NCBI GenBank assembly: GCA_910585625.1
Contig: CAJUFQ010000006.1
Coordinates: forward strand, 1-64,000
DNA: 64,000 bases
Direction of reading: 5' to 3'
DNA from: an uncultured Lachnospiraceae bacterium
GTDB lineage: Bacteria; Bacillota; Clostridia; Lachnospirales; Lachnospiraceae
In this document: positions 25,861 to 35,254 of the stretch, in pieces
Layout: every line of letters starts with the position of its first letter
Numbering within the stretch: position 1 is the first letter of the stretch
Notes under the pieces: model-generated
The model's database searches: none
Seen by the model: only the letters and a program-made list of their open reading frames with translations
Told to the model about the DNA's origin: nothing
Translations under genes and position numbers: made by a program

Positions 25861-26333
25861 TGGAGATTAGTGCGGGAATTTTAAAAGAAACAGATGTGCT
25901 TTTGGCGGCTTTCGCAATGGGCGTGCTGCTGTTGTGCGCCTATGATGTGCTGCGGGTGGCCCGCAGGATTGTGCCTCACAAAATGTGGCTGGTCGGTGCG
26001 GAAGACCTGATTTTCTGGATTGGCAGCGGGGTAGCGTTGTTTGCCATGTTGTATCGGGAAAACAGCGGTTACATACGCGGATTTGTGATTGGAGGGGTCC
26101 TTGCAGGTATGCTGCTGTATAACCTGATCCTCAGCGCCTGGGTCGTGGCAGGCAGCGTGTTCCTGCTGGAAAAAATACTGTTTGTCCTAAGCCGGCCCCT
26201 GGTATGGACAGCCCGTCTGCTAAAAAGGCCGGTAGGGTTTGCGGGGGAGAAGATAAAAAAACTTCTGAGGTTTCTGAAAAAAGAATTGAAAAAGTTTTGG
26301 AAAACAGTTAAAATGGGAATATGTAAGCTTTAA
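25860..26333 (+). CDS. yabQ: spore cortex biosynthesis membrane protein YabQ
   Basis: A 157-residue protein with three to four hydrophobic segments in its first 105 residues (for example VLLAAFAMGVLLLCAYDVLR) and a basic cytosolic tail. Position and topology identify YabQ, which is required for cortex peptidoglycan synthesis and localises to the forespore membranes in Bacillus. The ATG overlaps the yabP stop by one nucleotide (TAATG). Confidence 0.9.
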   Translation: MEISAGILKETDVLLAAFAMGVLLLCAYDVLRVARRIVPHKMWLVGAEDLIFWIGSGVALFAMLYRENSGYIRGFVIGGVLAGMLLYNLILSAWVVAGSVFLLEKILFVLSRPLVWTARLLKRPVGFAGEKIKKLLRFLKKELKKFWKTVKMGICKL

Positions 26334-26373
26334 TCCCCGCCGCAGGCGGAACTTGAGTATGAAAGGAACTATT

Positions 26374-26721
26374 ATGGAGAAGCGCAACGAGGCAAGGAAG
26401 GCAGGGGCGCATAGGACCCGGATGAGGAGGAAACGGAGACAGAATAAGTCTTCGGTGCTGTGCATTGCTTTGATCTCACTTATGCTGCTGGGCGTGATGG
26501 CTGTCCAGATTCTTTCCTTGTATGGCAGGAACCAGGTTTACGAGGTGAAGGAAGAGGAACTGCAGGCACAGCTGGAATCAGAGCAGCAGCGGCAGCAAGA
26601 GCTGAAAGAGTATGAAGAGTACGTGAAGACGAAAGATTACATAGAGCAGACGGCCAAGTCAAAACTGGGCCTGGTGTACCCCGATGAGATTATTTTTAAG
26701 GAAAAAGAGAAGGATGATTAA
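26374..26721 (+). CDS. divIC: septum formation initiator, DivIC/FtsB family
   Basis: About 115 residues: a very basic cytosolic N-terminus (MRRKRRQNK), one transmembrane helix (SVLCIALISLMLLGVMAVQIL), then an extracellular coiled coil and the family's end motif YIEQTAKSKLGLVYPDEI. DivIC forms a complex with FtsL and DivIB at the septum. ATG at 26374 is chosen for its AAAGGA spacing; ATG at 26359 is an alternative. A terminator follows, separating it from spoIIE. Confidence 0.9.
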   Translation: MEKRNEARKAGAHRTRMRRKRRQNKSSVLCIALISLMLLGVMAVQILSLYGRNQVYEVKEEELQAQLESEQQRQQELKEYEEYVKTKDYIEQTAKSKLGLVYPDEIIFKEKEKDD

Positions 26722-26755
26722 GGCGCAGGCGTTGAATATCCTGAACAGCTGAAAG

Positions 26756-26797
26756 CCCTTAGAATCGTCATAAACAGCGGTTCTAAGGGATTTTTTG
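26756..26797 (+). terminator. terminator after divIC
   Basis: 9-bp perfect stem (26756-26764 with 26781-26789), extendable by three pairs including wobble, then a run of six T. Confidence 0.9.
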
Positions 26798-26826
26798 TCT
26801 AAAAGTTTTCCAAAACCTGCCCCCGA

Positions 26827-26861
26827 TTTGACAAACATTTCAAAGCCCCCTTTATTATAAT
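26827..26861 (+). promoter_or_regulatory. Spo0A-type promoter of spoIIE
   Basis: TTTGACAAA at 26827-26835 differs by one base from the reverse-orientation 0A box (TTCGACAAA) and contains a perfect TTGACA (26828-26833). The perfect -10 TATAAT is at 26856-26861, giving a 22-nt spacer instead of 17. Family knowledge: Bacillus spoIIE and spoIIG promoters are sigma-A promoters with 21-22 bp spacing activated by Spo0A~P, so the unusual spacing fits. Confidence 0.7.
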
Positions 26862-26901
26862 AACTCCTGCACGCAGGAAGCGGCAGAAAAAGGAGGACGG
26901 A

Positions 26902-28755
26902 ATGATGAACAAATCGAGATGGAAAGAAATCGTGTTATATGTTTTGGCAATCGTCGTGGCAAAAGCAGAATTTGCGGGGTGCTATCCCCTGATTCCCAGT
27001 TTTTTTGCGGCGGCATATATGGAAGAAGTGAACAGGACGCTGCTTCTGGTGTTCAGTATTTTTGGCATGGCTCTTTTGGTGCCGGTGCAGGCGATGGCAA
27101 AATACACGATGGTGATGCTGGTCACCGGCGTGGCCATTAAAATGGTTGAGTGGGCGTATAAGAGCTGCCGCAGCTATATAGGGGCGGCGGCAGCCGGAAT
27201 CAGCGTGCTTCTGCTGACCGCGGCGGGGGAGGCGCTGCAGGTCAGGAGGCGCGGCGTGCCCTGGATGGGCGTGATGGAAGCGGTCTTCGTGACAGCTGCG
27301 GTTATCCTGCTCTGCCCAGTCCTCCACCGGATGTTGGAGGATGGGATGATGCCGCTGCGCTGGCGGAACGATGCGGATCCGCGGACGCCGGAGCATGGAG
27401 AGAAGCTGCAGACATATGCAAAATCCTTTAGCGGGCTTTCTCAGATTTTTTCCCATATGGAGCGGTTCAAAGGCGATTTTGAGCCAGAGGAAATGGGCAG
27501 GATGCAGCAGGAACTGACTGGGAAAATCTGCATGGACTGTGAACAGTGCGCAATCTGTTGGCAGGAGGAATCAAGCCCCATGTATGAGCTGTTTTTCCGT
27601 CTCTTCCATTCTATAGAGAAGCGGGGGACTGCGGAAGAGGATGTACACCGGGAGCTGGCGGGCTACTGCCCTTATTCGGACAGTGTTGTTGAGGAGGCGG
27701 TCGGCGTTTTCGAAAAGGCAAAGCTGAACCTTGCATGGTACAACCGTCTGCTGGAAAACCGTGGAATCATTGCGGAACAGCTGGACGCCATGGCATACAT
27801 CATGGAAGACTGTGCCAGGGAGTACCGTGATATCAGCCAGCAGGAGGCTCGGCTTCTTGCCGCGGTCAAATACCGCCTCAAGGAACGGGGCGTCCAGACC
27901 AGGGAAATCCACCTCTATCAGAGGCAGAATGGGAAAATGTCGCTGCAGGTGAAAGCGGCCTCCAAGTGGGGCAACTGTGTGCCGGTGAAAGAATTGGCCA
28001 AGGCGGCAAGCCAGGGGCTGAAACGGGATATGGTACCGGGAAAATATACCCATACGCTGATTGGTAAGGAAGAGTCGTTCCTTACATTTGAGGAGGATAC
28101 CTTGTTCCACACGCTGCAAGGCGTGGCGAGGCTCACGAAGGATCATGCCCAGGTATCGGGAGACAGCTTTTCTTTTCTGAATCTGGAAGGCGGCGAGTGC
28201 GTCATGGCTCTGTCCGACGGCATGGGATCGGGAATCAACGCTTGTAAGGAAAGTGAAATGGTGATAGAGTTAATAGAGAAGTTTCTGGAATCCGGCTTCC
28301 AGAAGGAGACTGCAATCCGCATGATGAATTCGGCAATGGTTATCCAGGGCGAGGATGGCATTTTTTCTACCGTGGATATGGCGTCTATGGATCTCTACAC
28401 AGGTATGTGCGAATTTTTCAAGATTGGCGCGGCAGCCACATTCATCAAGCATGAAGACAACGTGGAGTGCATTTCTTCGGCAAGCCTGCCGGCAGGCATA
28501 TTCCAGCAGATAGAGATTGAGAAGACCAGCCGGCAGCTGAAAGACGGGGAGTTTGTCGTGCTTCTGACGGACGGCGTGCTGGACTATCTCAGGGTCCCCA
28601 TGCCGGAGGACACGATGCGGGAAATCTTAGACACGATTGAGACGAACAACCCGGGGCAGATGGCGAAGCAGATCCTGGAGCGAATCCTGCTGTTCACGGC
28701 CGGCAAGGTGCCGGATGATATGACCGTGCTGGTAGCCGGAATCTGGGAAAAATAG
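26902..28755 (+). CDS. spoIIE: stage II sporulation protein E (PP2C phosphatase)
   Basis: A 617-residue membrane phosphatase that dephosphorylates SpoIIAA to release sigma-F in the forespore. About five hydrophobic segments lie in 1-150 (for example LLVFSIFGMALLVPVQAM). A linker domain follows with CxxCxxC-like cysteines (CMDCEQCAICW near 213-223). The C-terminal PP2C domain has GECVMALSDGMGSG and VVLLTDGVLDY metal-binding motifs. It is some 200 residues shorter than the Bacillus protein, mainly in the membrane region, as expected for Clostridia. AAAGGAGG precedes the start and a Spo0A-type promoter lies upstream. tilS follows by 71 nt. Confidence 0.93.
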   Translation: MMNKSRWKEIVLYVLAIVVAKAEFAGCYPLIPSFFAAAYMEEVNRTLLLVFSIFGMALLVPVQAMAKYTMVMLVTGVAIKMVEWAYKSCRSYIGAAAAGISVLLLTAAGEALQVRRRGVPWMGVMEAVFVTAAVILLCPVLHRMLEDGMMPLRWRNDADPRTPEHGEKLQTYAKSFSGLSQIFSHMERFKGDFEPEEMGRMQQELTGKICMDCEQCAICWQEESSPMYELFFRLFHSIEKRGTAEEDVHRELAGYCPYSDSVVEEAVGVFEKAKLNLAWYNRLLENRGIIAEQLDAMAYIMEDCAREYRDISQQEARLLAAVKYRLKERGVQTREIHLYQRQNGKMSLQVKAASKWGNCVPVKELAKAASQGLKRDMVPGKYTHTLIGKEESFLTFEEDTLFHTLQGVARLTKDHAQVSGDSFSFLNLEGGECVMALSDGMGSGINACKESEMVIELIEKFLESGFQKETAIRMMNSAMVIQGEDGIFSTVDMASMDLYTGMCEFFKIGAAATFIKHEDNVECISSASLPAGIFQQIEIEKTSRQLKDGEFVVLLTDGVLDYLRVPMPEDTMREILDTIETNNPGQMAKQILERILLFTAGKVPDDMTVLVAGIWEK

Positions 28756-28826
28756 CAGGCAAAACAGGCGGGGACAATTCTGCGCTGCCCTCATGGGACA
28801 GGGATTAGCAGTTACAGGAGATAAAG

Positions 28827-30215
28827 ATGATAAAGAAAATAAGAAATTTTATAGAAGAGTATCATATGGTAGAAAAGGAAGACTGTGTCCTGGCGGCGGT
28901 ATCCGGAGGGGCGGACTCCGTCTGCCTGCTGCTTTTGCTGCATACGCTTCGTGAAGAACTGGGGTTTTCGCTTTGCGCGGTTCATGTAGAACATGGGATA
29001 CGCGGGGAGGAGAGCCTGCGTGACGTCAGGTTTGTGGAAGAAATATGCAAGACATATGGGATTCCCTGCAGAATCTGCCATTGCCGGGCAGCGGAATATG
29101 CCAGCGAGAAGAAGCTGACATTGGAAGAAGCGGCAAGAGAGCTTCGGTATCGGTTATTCCGTGAAACAGCAGAGGAGTTTGGGGCAAATAAGACGGCGGT
29201 GGCGCATAATCAGAATGACTGCGCGGAAACGATGCTGTTCCATTTGGCAAGAGGCAGCGGCCTCAAAGGACTTTGCGGAATCCAGCCGGTGCGCGGGCAG
29301 GTTATCCGGCCGCTTTTGTGCGTCAGCCGGCAGGAGATAGAAAGATATCTCACGGAAAAAGGGCAGGCATTCTGTGTTGACAGGACGAACCAGGATGTGC
29401 TATATACCAGGAATAAGATCCGCCATCAGGTGCTTCCCCTGCTTACACAGATTAATGAAAATGCCGTCCTGCATATGAACCAGGCGGCAGGCGTTGTGGC
29501 GGAGGCCGCAGAACTGGTCAGCCGGTTAAGCGCGCAGGCGGCAAAAAAGTATGTCAGTTCCTGTGAAGATGGACTTTGCATTCAGCAGGGACTGCTTGGG
29601 GAACTTCCGGTCATCCAAAAGGAGGTCCTGCACCATGCCCTGGCAGAGGCGGCAGGGAGCAGCAAAGACATATCGAACGTCCATGTACTGCAGCTTTTGA
29701 CGTTGTTTGCCCGCCAGAGCGGGAAAGCGGCTGATTTTCCTTATGGGGTCTGTGCCAGACGGACATATGAAGGCTTGTTGCTTGTGGCAGGCAACGCGGA
29801 GGATAAGCAGGCGGCTGTTTGGGAACTGCCGGTGGAAGGGAAGCTTGTGCTTCCTTCTTATGGTTATGAGATACGCACGCGAATTTTGCAAAATATTCCT
29901 CAAAATGAAGAAATTCCCAAAAAAATATATACGAAATGGTTTGACTATGATAAAATAAAAGGTACTATGCGATTGAGAACACGGCGGGAACAGGATTTTC
30001 TGGTAATTAACAGGGAAGGGAGCCGGAAAAAGTTAAAGAAATATTTTGTCGATGAGAAGATACCGGGATATCGGCGAGACAGTACCCTGCTCCTGGCAGA
30101 CGAAACCCACATTCTTTGGGTTATCGGCTATCGCATCAGTGAGGACATCAAAGTTACAGAACATACCAAAAGAATCTTAGAGATACGTGTAAATGGAGGA
30201 AAAAAGTGTGAGTGA
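28827..30215 (+). CDS. tilS: tRNA(Ile)-lysidine synthetase
   Basis: A 462-residue N-type ATP pyrophosphatase that converts C34 of the tRNA-Ile CAU anticodon to lysidine. The PP-loop AVSGGADSVCLLLLL is near residue 25; VEHGIRGEES and HNQNDCAETMLFHLARGSGLKGLCGI follow; the C-terminal lysidine-synthetase domain carries RLRTRREQDFLVI and the ending LRVNGG-like. AGGAGAT precedes the ATG. It overlaps hpt by 8 nt, preserving the tilS-hpt-ftsH order seen across Firmicutes. Confidence 0.93.
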   Translation: MIKKIRNFIEEYHMVEKEDCVLAAVSGGADSVCLLLLLHTLREELGFSLCAVHVEHGIRGEESLRDVRFVEEICKTYGIPCRICHCRAAEYASEKKLTLEEAARELRYRLFRETAEEFGANKTAVAHNQNDCAETMLFHLARGSGLKGLCGIQPVRGQVIRPLLCVSRQEIERYLTEKGQAFCVDRTNQDVLYTRNKIRHQVLPLLTQINENAVLHMNQAAGVVAEAAELVSRLSAQAAKKYVSSCEDGLCIQQGLLGELPVIQKEVLHHALAEAAGSSKDISNVHVLQLLTLFARQSGKAADFPYGVCARRTYEGLLLVAGNAEDKQAAVWELPVEGKLVLPSYGYEIRTRILQNIPQNEEIPKKIYTKWFDYDKIKGTMRLRTRREQDFLVINREGSRKKLKKYFVDEKIPGYRRDSTLLLADETHILWVIGYRISEDIKVTEHTKRILEIRVNGGKKCE

Positions 30216-30735
30216 AAAGGTTCGCGTCTTGATTTCAGAAGAGAAGATAGAGAAGAGAATCTGTGAGATGGGAAAAGAAATCAGTGAATTTTATCAGGGA
30301 GAGCCGGTCCATCTGGTAAGCGTCCTTAAGGGCGGCGTATTTTTTACCTGTGAGCTGGCAAAGCGGCTGAGCATACCGGTTTCCATTGATTTCATGTCTG
30401 TGTCCAGTTATGGGGACGGCACCAAATCCAGCGGAGTGGTGAAAGTTGTCAAGGATTTGGATGAGGCTATCGAGGGCAGGCATGTGTTGGTGGTTGAGGA
30501 TATTGTGGACTCAGGCAGGACATTGAGCTATCTGCTTGAGAATTTAAGGAGCAGGAAACCGAAGAGCCTGCATCTTTGCACGCTGTTAGATAAGCCGGAA
30601 CGCCGGGTGACAGATGTGCATGTGGATTATACCGGGTTTGAGATACCGGATGAATTTGTTGTGGGTTATGGACTTGATTATATGCAGCATTACCGCAACC
30701 TTCCTTATATTGGGGTTGTAGATTTGGATGCTTAG
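30208..30735 (+). CDS. hpt: hypoxanthine phosphoribosyltransferase
   Basis: About 175 residues; salvages hypoxanthine/guanine with PRPP. The PRPP-binding signature VLVVEDIVDSGRTL, substrate loop VSVLKGGVFF and flexible loop SVSSYGDGTKSSG are all present. GTG at 30208, about 8 nt after GGAGG, is preferred over the ATG at 30193, whose bases form that ribosome-binding site. It starts inside the tilS end. ftsH follows after 26 nt. Confidence 0.93.
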   Translation: MSEKVRVLISEEKIEKRICEMGKEISEFYQGEPVHLVSVLKGGVFFTCELAKRLSIPVSIDFMSVSSYGDGTKSSGVVKVVKDLDEAIEGRHVLVVEDIVDSGRTLSYLLENLRSRKPKSLHLCTLLDKPERRVTDVHVDYTGFEIPDEFVVGYGLDYMQHYRNLPYIGVVDLDA

Positions 30736-30761
30736 AATAGAAAGGAGATCGGAAATAGGCG

Positions 30762-32600
30762 ATGAATAATCAAAGACGTTACCGGGCATTCGGCATATAC
30801 ATCGCAGTGATTGTCATTCTGGCATTGCTGTGGATATTGCGCGATAGTTCGTCCGGTTTTGGACAGAATTCTGTTTATACTTATGGACAGTTTGAGCAGG
30901 ATTTGGAAAATGAGAACGTGGTATCCGTCGTTGTCTCCCAGAACCGGGAAGTGCCCAGCGGCGAGGCGAGCGTGACGCTTAAGGGGGAATCAAAGAATGT
31001 TTCCCGGACACTGCATGTGTCGGACGTCAATGCTCTGCAGGAGACCATGAAATCGTATGATTTCAAAAACTATGCGGTGCAGGATATGCCGGAGGAAAAC
31101 TGGCTGATATCCATACTCCCTACCCTGATTCTGTTTGGCGTGCTGTTTGTCTTCTATATTATGATGACGAACCACGCAGCGGCATCTTCCGGGGGCGGTG
31201 GCAAGATGATGAATTTCGGCAAGAGCCGCGCCAAAATGACGACGGATGAGAACAAGAAGATTAACTTTGGCAATGTCGCAGGACTGAAAGAAGAAAAAGA
31301 AGAGCTGGAAGAGCTGGTTGATTTCCTGCGCGCCCCACGGAAATATACGAAGCTGGGAGCGAGGATTCCCAAGGGTGTCCTTTTGGTAGGGCCTCCGGGA
31401 ACCGGTAAGACGCTGCTTGCTAAGGCGGTTGCCGGGGAAGCTGGCGTTCCGTTTTTCAGCATTTCAGGCTCTGATTTCGTGGAAATGTTTGTCGGCGTGG
31501 GAGCTTCCCGTGTCCGTGATTTGTTTGAGGAGGCCAAGAAGAATGCCCCTTGCATTGTGTTCATTGATGAGATTGACGCGGTGGCAAGGCGGCGTGGCAC
31601 CGGAATGGGCGGCGGACATGATGAACGTGAGCAGACCTTGAATCAGCTGTTGGTGGAGATGGATGGTTTTGGGGTCAACGAAGGGATTATCGTGATGGCG
31701 GCCACGAACCGTGTGGATATTTTGGATCCTGCAATCATGCGTCCCGGACGTTTCGACCGCAAAGTGCATGTCGGGAGGCCGGATATCGGCGGCAGGGAGG
31801 AGATTTTGAATGTCCATGCCAAGAATAAGCCTCTCGGGGACGATGTAGATTTAAAACAGATTGCCCAGACAACTGCAGGATTTACCGGGGCCGATTTGGA
31901 GAATCTGTTGAACGAGGCGGCGATTGTCGCGGCAAAAGAAGACCGCGCCTATATCATACAGAGTGACATCCGCAAGTCTTTTGTCAAAGTAGGGATTGGT
32001 TCCGAGAAAAGAAGCCGGATTATTACGGACAAGGAGAAACGGATTACCGCATACCATGAGGCGGGCCACGCAATCCTCTTTCATGTGCTGCCGGACGTAG
32101 GCCCGGTATATTCCGTGTCAATCATACCTACAGGAGTAGGGGCGGCAGGGTATACGATGCCGTTGCCGGAGCGGGATGAGATGTTCAATACCAAGGGCAG
32201 GATGCTGCAGGAGATTATCGTGGATCTTGGAGGCAGGGTGGCGGAAGAAATGATATTTGACGATATTACTACGGGAGCTTCTCAGGACATCAAGCAGGCG
32301 ACCGGCGTGGCGAAGGCAATGGTCACGAAGTATGGGATGTCAGAGAATATTGGCCTGATTAATTATGACAATGACGACGATGAAGTGTTTATCGGCAGGG
32401 ATTTGGCACACACGAGGGCTTACGGCGAAAATGTGGCCGGGATGATAGACCAGGAGATAAAGCGCATCATCGATGAGTGTTATCAGAAATCAAAGAATAT
32501 TTTGGTGGAACATGAGACGATTCTCCATAAATGTGCAGACCTTCTCTTAGAGAAGGAGAAAATCAGCAGAGATGAGTTTGAAGCGCTGTTTGAAGGATGA
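30762..32600 (+). CDS. ftsH: ATP-dependent zinc metalloprotease FtsH
   Basis: A 612-residue membrane AAA+ protease. Two transmembrane helices (near 10-27 and 110-130) flank a small extracellular domain. The AAA domain has Walker A GPPGTGKT at 210-217, Walker B IVFIDEIDA and the second region of homology MRPGRFDR. The zinc site is HEAGH (His432, Glu433, His436). AAAGGAG upstream. Full length and complete; last gene of the conserved block. Confidence 0.96.
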   Translation: MNNQRRYRAFGIYIAVIVILALLWILRDSSSGFGQNSVYTYGQFEQDLENENVVSVVVSQNREVPSGEASVTLKGESKNVSRTLHVSDVNALQETMKSYDFKNYAVQDMPEENWLISILPTLILFGVLFVFYIMMTNHAAASSGGGGKMMNFGKSRAKMTTDENKKINFGNVAGLKEEKEELEELVDFLRAPRKYTKLGARIPKGVLLVGPPGTGKTLLAKAVAGEAGVPFFSISGSDFVEMFVGVGASRVRDLFEEAKKNAPCIVFIDEIDAVARRRGTGMGGGHDEREQTLNQLLVEMDGFGVNEGIIVMAATNRVDILDPAIMRPGRFDRKVHVGRPDIGGREEILNVHAKNKPLGDDVDLKQIAQTTAGFTGADLENLLNEAAIVAAKEDRAYIIQSDIRKSFVKVGIGSEKRSRIITDKEKRITAYHEAGHAILFHVLPDVGPVYSVSIIPTGVGAAGYTMPLPERDEMFNTKGRMLQEIIVDLGGRVAEEMIFDDITTGASQDIKQATGVAKAMVTKYGMSENIGLINYDNDDDEVFIGRDLAHTRAYGENVAGMIDQEIKRIIDECYQKSKNILVEHETILHKCADLLLEKEKISRDEFEALFEG

Positions 32601-32791
32601 TTTGTGAAAATTGCTATGGGAAAACTGCTGGGTGGGAAAATGTGACTGTACAAAACATATAAAAACAGCTCATGTTTTTTGTGAAGTTTGTGCAGACTTA
32701 TAGAGTGGTTTGTGGTACTATAATTACTGTAAAAACCCCCCAATACATTATATAATTTTTGCTACACCCCATAGTAAAAATACCTTCTCCT

Positions 32792-32821
32792 AAAAAGGCA
32801 GCTTTCAGAGCTGCCTTTTTT
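32792..32821 (+). terminator. terminator between ftsH and the GH13 gene
   Basis: Twelve-base arms (32792-32803 with 32809-32820) fold into a strong A/T-flanked GC stem with a 5-nt loop. It ends 31 nt before the next start. A perfect TATAAT at 32719-32724 lies upstream of it, so part of the leader may be transcribed through it. Confidence 0.88.
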
Positions 32822-32851
32822 ACATCATAGGAAAGGAAAGAGGTATCGTAT

Positions 32852-34972
32852 ATGAAAGAATATTCCATTTATGAACTGAGCCAGAGACAGCAATATATGA
32901 TGAACATGCGGCCGTTGCTGCGCAAGCACGCGATGTTTTCCGATGGGACGAAAGATTACCGGAACCCGCCGGAGCCGGATGTAAATGAAATGGTTACCAT
33001 ACGGTTCCGAACCGCGAAGGATAATGTGGATATTGTATGGCTGTGCAATGGCGAAAAAAAGATTTCCATGAGAAAACAGGAGACAGAGGGGCCGTTTGAT
33101 TATTACCAGGCAGAGGTGCAGCTTGGGGAGGAGCCATACCATTACTATTTTGAAGCTGTCACGGGCATGCTGCATTGTTTTTATGACAGGATGGGGGTGA
33201 CGCCGGAAATCCGGCATGAATACGATTTTGTGATAGTGCCAGGATTTTCCACGCCCGGATGGGCGAAAGGAGCCGTCATGTACCAGATTTTGGTGGATCG
33301 TTTCTGCAATGGGGACGTGACGAATGATGTGCTGACAAATGAGTATTACTATATCCAGGTATATAGCCAGAGGGTAGAGCAATGGGAAAAGTGCCCGGCA
33401 AACTTTGGCGTAGGCGAATTTTACGGCGGAGATTTGGCGGGAGTCATCCAGAAATTGGACTATCTGCAGGAACTGGGGATTGAAGTGTTGTATTTCAATC
33501 CGCTGTTTGTCTCTCCGTCGAACCATAAATATGATATTCAGGATTATGATTATATAGATCCGCATTACGGCGTGATTGAGGAAGATGGGGGCGCTCTGCT
33601 TTCCTCGGGGGAGACGGACAATACGCAGGCGACCAGGTACATCAAACGTGTTTCCGATCATAGGAACCTTGAGGCAAGCAATGCGCTGTTTGCCAGGCTT
33701 GTGGATGAGGCGCATAAACGTGGGATGCGGGTAATTCTGGATGGAGTGTTCAACCATTGCGGTTCCTTTAATAAATGGCTGGATAAAGAGCTGATTTATG
33801 AGCGGGAGGTAGGATATGCTACCGGGGCTTATGTGTCGGCTGACAGCCCATACCGCAACTTCTTCCAGTTTTACGATGAGAACCGTTGGCCGTATAACGG
33901 CAGTTATGATGGCTGGTGGGGGCATGACACGCTGCCGAAGCTGAATTATGAAGGATCCAGGGAATTGTACGATTATATATTGGACATCGGCAGGAAATGG
34001 GTGTCGCCACCTTATAATGCAGATGGCTGGCGTCTTGACGTGGCAGCCGATTTGGGGCATTCTGTGGAATTTAACCATAGTTTTTGGCAGGATTTCCGAA
34101 AAGCAGTCAAGGAGGCCAACCCGGAGGCAATCGTGCTGGCGGAGCATTATGGAGATCCGGTGGAATGGCTGCGCGGCGACCAGTGGGACACGGTAATGAA
34201 TTATGACGCGTTCATGGAGCCTCTGACATGGTTCCTGACCGGGATGGAAAAGCATAGCGATGGCTACCGCCAGGATATGCTGGGCAATTTCCAGAATTTT
34301 GAAGGCGCGATGAATTACTATATGACGCGTTTCCTGACCCCTTCGCTGCAGTGTGCCATGAATGAGCTGTCCAACCATGACCATTCTCGTTTCCTGACCC
34401 GCACCAACCACAAGGTAGGCAGGGTTGACCGCCTGGGAAGCGCGGCGGCAGGCGAGGATCTGAACAAAGGTGTGATGAAGGAAGCGGTAGTAGTCCAGAT
34501 GACCTGGCCCGGGGCGCCCACGATTTATTATGGCGATGAGGCCGGGGCCGTAGGGTTCACGGATCCTGATAACCGCAGGACTTACCCATGGGGCGAGGAG
34601 GATCAGGAATTACTGTCTTTCCATCGGGACATGATTAGAATCCACAAGGAAAATGAAGCGTTCCGCACAGGTTCCCTCAAGTTCCTGGGCGGGGATTACC
34701 AGGTCATGTGCTATGGGCGTTTCAACCGTGAGCAGCAGTTTGTGATTGTCATAAATAATGATTATGTGGAGCGGCATATGGAGTGGCGCGTATGGCCTGC
34801 AGGCATGGAGCGGGAGACCAGGCTGGAACGCATCATGATGACACAGCCGGAAACTTATTCCATGGAACCGGAAATTTACCGCGTGACGAATGGGCGGGTC
34901 AACCTCTCCCTTCCGCCTAACTGTGCAGTGGTGCTGAAAAATATCGGCAAAGAGGAGCGGATAGATTTTTGA
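32852..34972 (+). CDS. cytoplasmic GH13 alpha-glucan hydrolase (neopullulanase/maltogenic type)
   Basis: A 706-residue GH13 enzyme without signal peptide, so it acts on imported maltodextrins or glycogen. N-terminal immunoglobulin-like region (about 1-130), then the (beta/alpha)8 barrel: YQILVDRFCNGD, GVFNHCG (region I), GWRLDVAAD with nucleophile Asp396 (region II), VLAEHYGD with acid Glu431 (region III) and LSNHDHSR with Asp510 (region IV). A C-terminal beta domain ends at 706. Start at ATG 32852 behind GGAAAGGAAAGAGG. Exact specificity (alpha-amylase, neopullulanase or cyclomaltodextrinase) is not resolvable by eye. A long antisense open frame covers it but is a shadow. Confidence 0.9.
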   Translation: MKEYSIYELSQRQQYMMNMRPLLRKHAMFSDGTKDYRNPPEPDVNEMVTIRFRTAKDNVDIVWLCNGEKKISMRKQETEGPFDYYQAEVQLGEEPYHYYFEAVTGMLHCFYDRMGVTPEIRHEYDFVIVPGFSTPGWAKGAVMYQILVDRFCNGDVTNDVLTNEYYYIQVYSQRVEQWEKCPANFGVGEFYGGDLAGVIQKLDYLQELGIEVLYFNPLFVSPSNHKYDIQDYDYIDPHYGVIEEDGGALLSSGETDNTQATRYIKRVSDHRNLEASNALFARLVDEAHKRGMRVILDGVFNHCGSFNKWLDKELIYEREVGYATGAYVSADSPYRNFFQFYDENRWPYNGSYDGWWGHDTLPKLNYEGSRELYDYILDIGRKWVSPPYNADGWRLDVAADLGHSVEFNHSFWQDFRKAVKEANPEAIVLAEHYGDPVEWLRGDQWDTVMNYDAFMEPLTWFLTGMEKHSDGYRQDMLGNFQNFEGAMNYYMTRFLTPSLQCAMNELSNHDHSRFLTRTNHKVGRVDRLGSAAAGEDLNKGVMKEAVVVQMTWPGAPTIYYGDEAGAVGFTDPDNRRTYPWGEEDQELLSFHRDMIRIHKENEAFRTGSLKFLGGDYQVMCYGRFNREQQFVIVINNDYVERHMEWRVWPAGMERETRLERIMMTQPETYSMEPEIYRVTNGRVNLSLPPNCAVVLKNIGKEERIDF

Positions 34973-34988
34973 CGACGGTTTAGGGGAT

Positions 34989-35152
34989 GTAACCGTTCGG
35001 CCCACGCCATTCGCAAAGACGCCATACGGCGTTGTCCCGCTGTTTTGCAGCTAACTTTGCTCATAAGATGGCGTTCTGCCCATCGCTTGCATTATGTGTT
35101 CATTCATGCAAGCATGATTCACCCATAATGTCTGCGATGGCTGAACTGTTAC
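34989..35152. repeat. fold-back (nested palindromic) intergenic element
   Basis: The ends are imperfect inverted repeats (34989-35002 with 35139-35152, 12 of 14 matching). Inside is a second pair (35080-35096 with 35124-35140, 14 of 17), and an acgcca/tggcgt-like palindrome lies near 35019-35034. No open reading frame of note. It lies between the GH13 gene and the tRNA promoter and looks like a MITE-like or structured-RNA element (inference). Confidence 0.55.
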
Positions 35153-35181
35153 TAGGGGATTGTAAAAAAATCAAAAAATCC

Positions 35182-35210
35182 TTGCAAGTATAGACAACAT
35201 GTGCTATAAT
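35182..35210 (+). promoter_or_regulatory. promoter of tRNA-Tyr
   Basis: TTGCAA at 35182-35187, 17-nt spacer ending in TGC (extended -10) and a perfect TATAAT at 35205-35210. The 5' leader contains a 9-bp hairpin (35224-35232 with 35238-35246) just before the mature tRNA. Confidence 0.8.
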
Positions 35211-35254
35211 TTGAAAATGTCAGGGGCAAATGGCAAGCATTTGCCCTCACGCAT

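Noticed and set aside
32825..34411. 528-codon open frame antisense to the GH13 gene
   Set aside because: It mirrors a gene with all GH13 catalytic motifs, has no family-like sequence and its end crosses the upstream terminator region.
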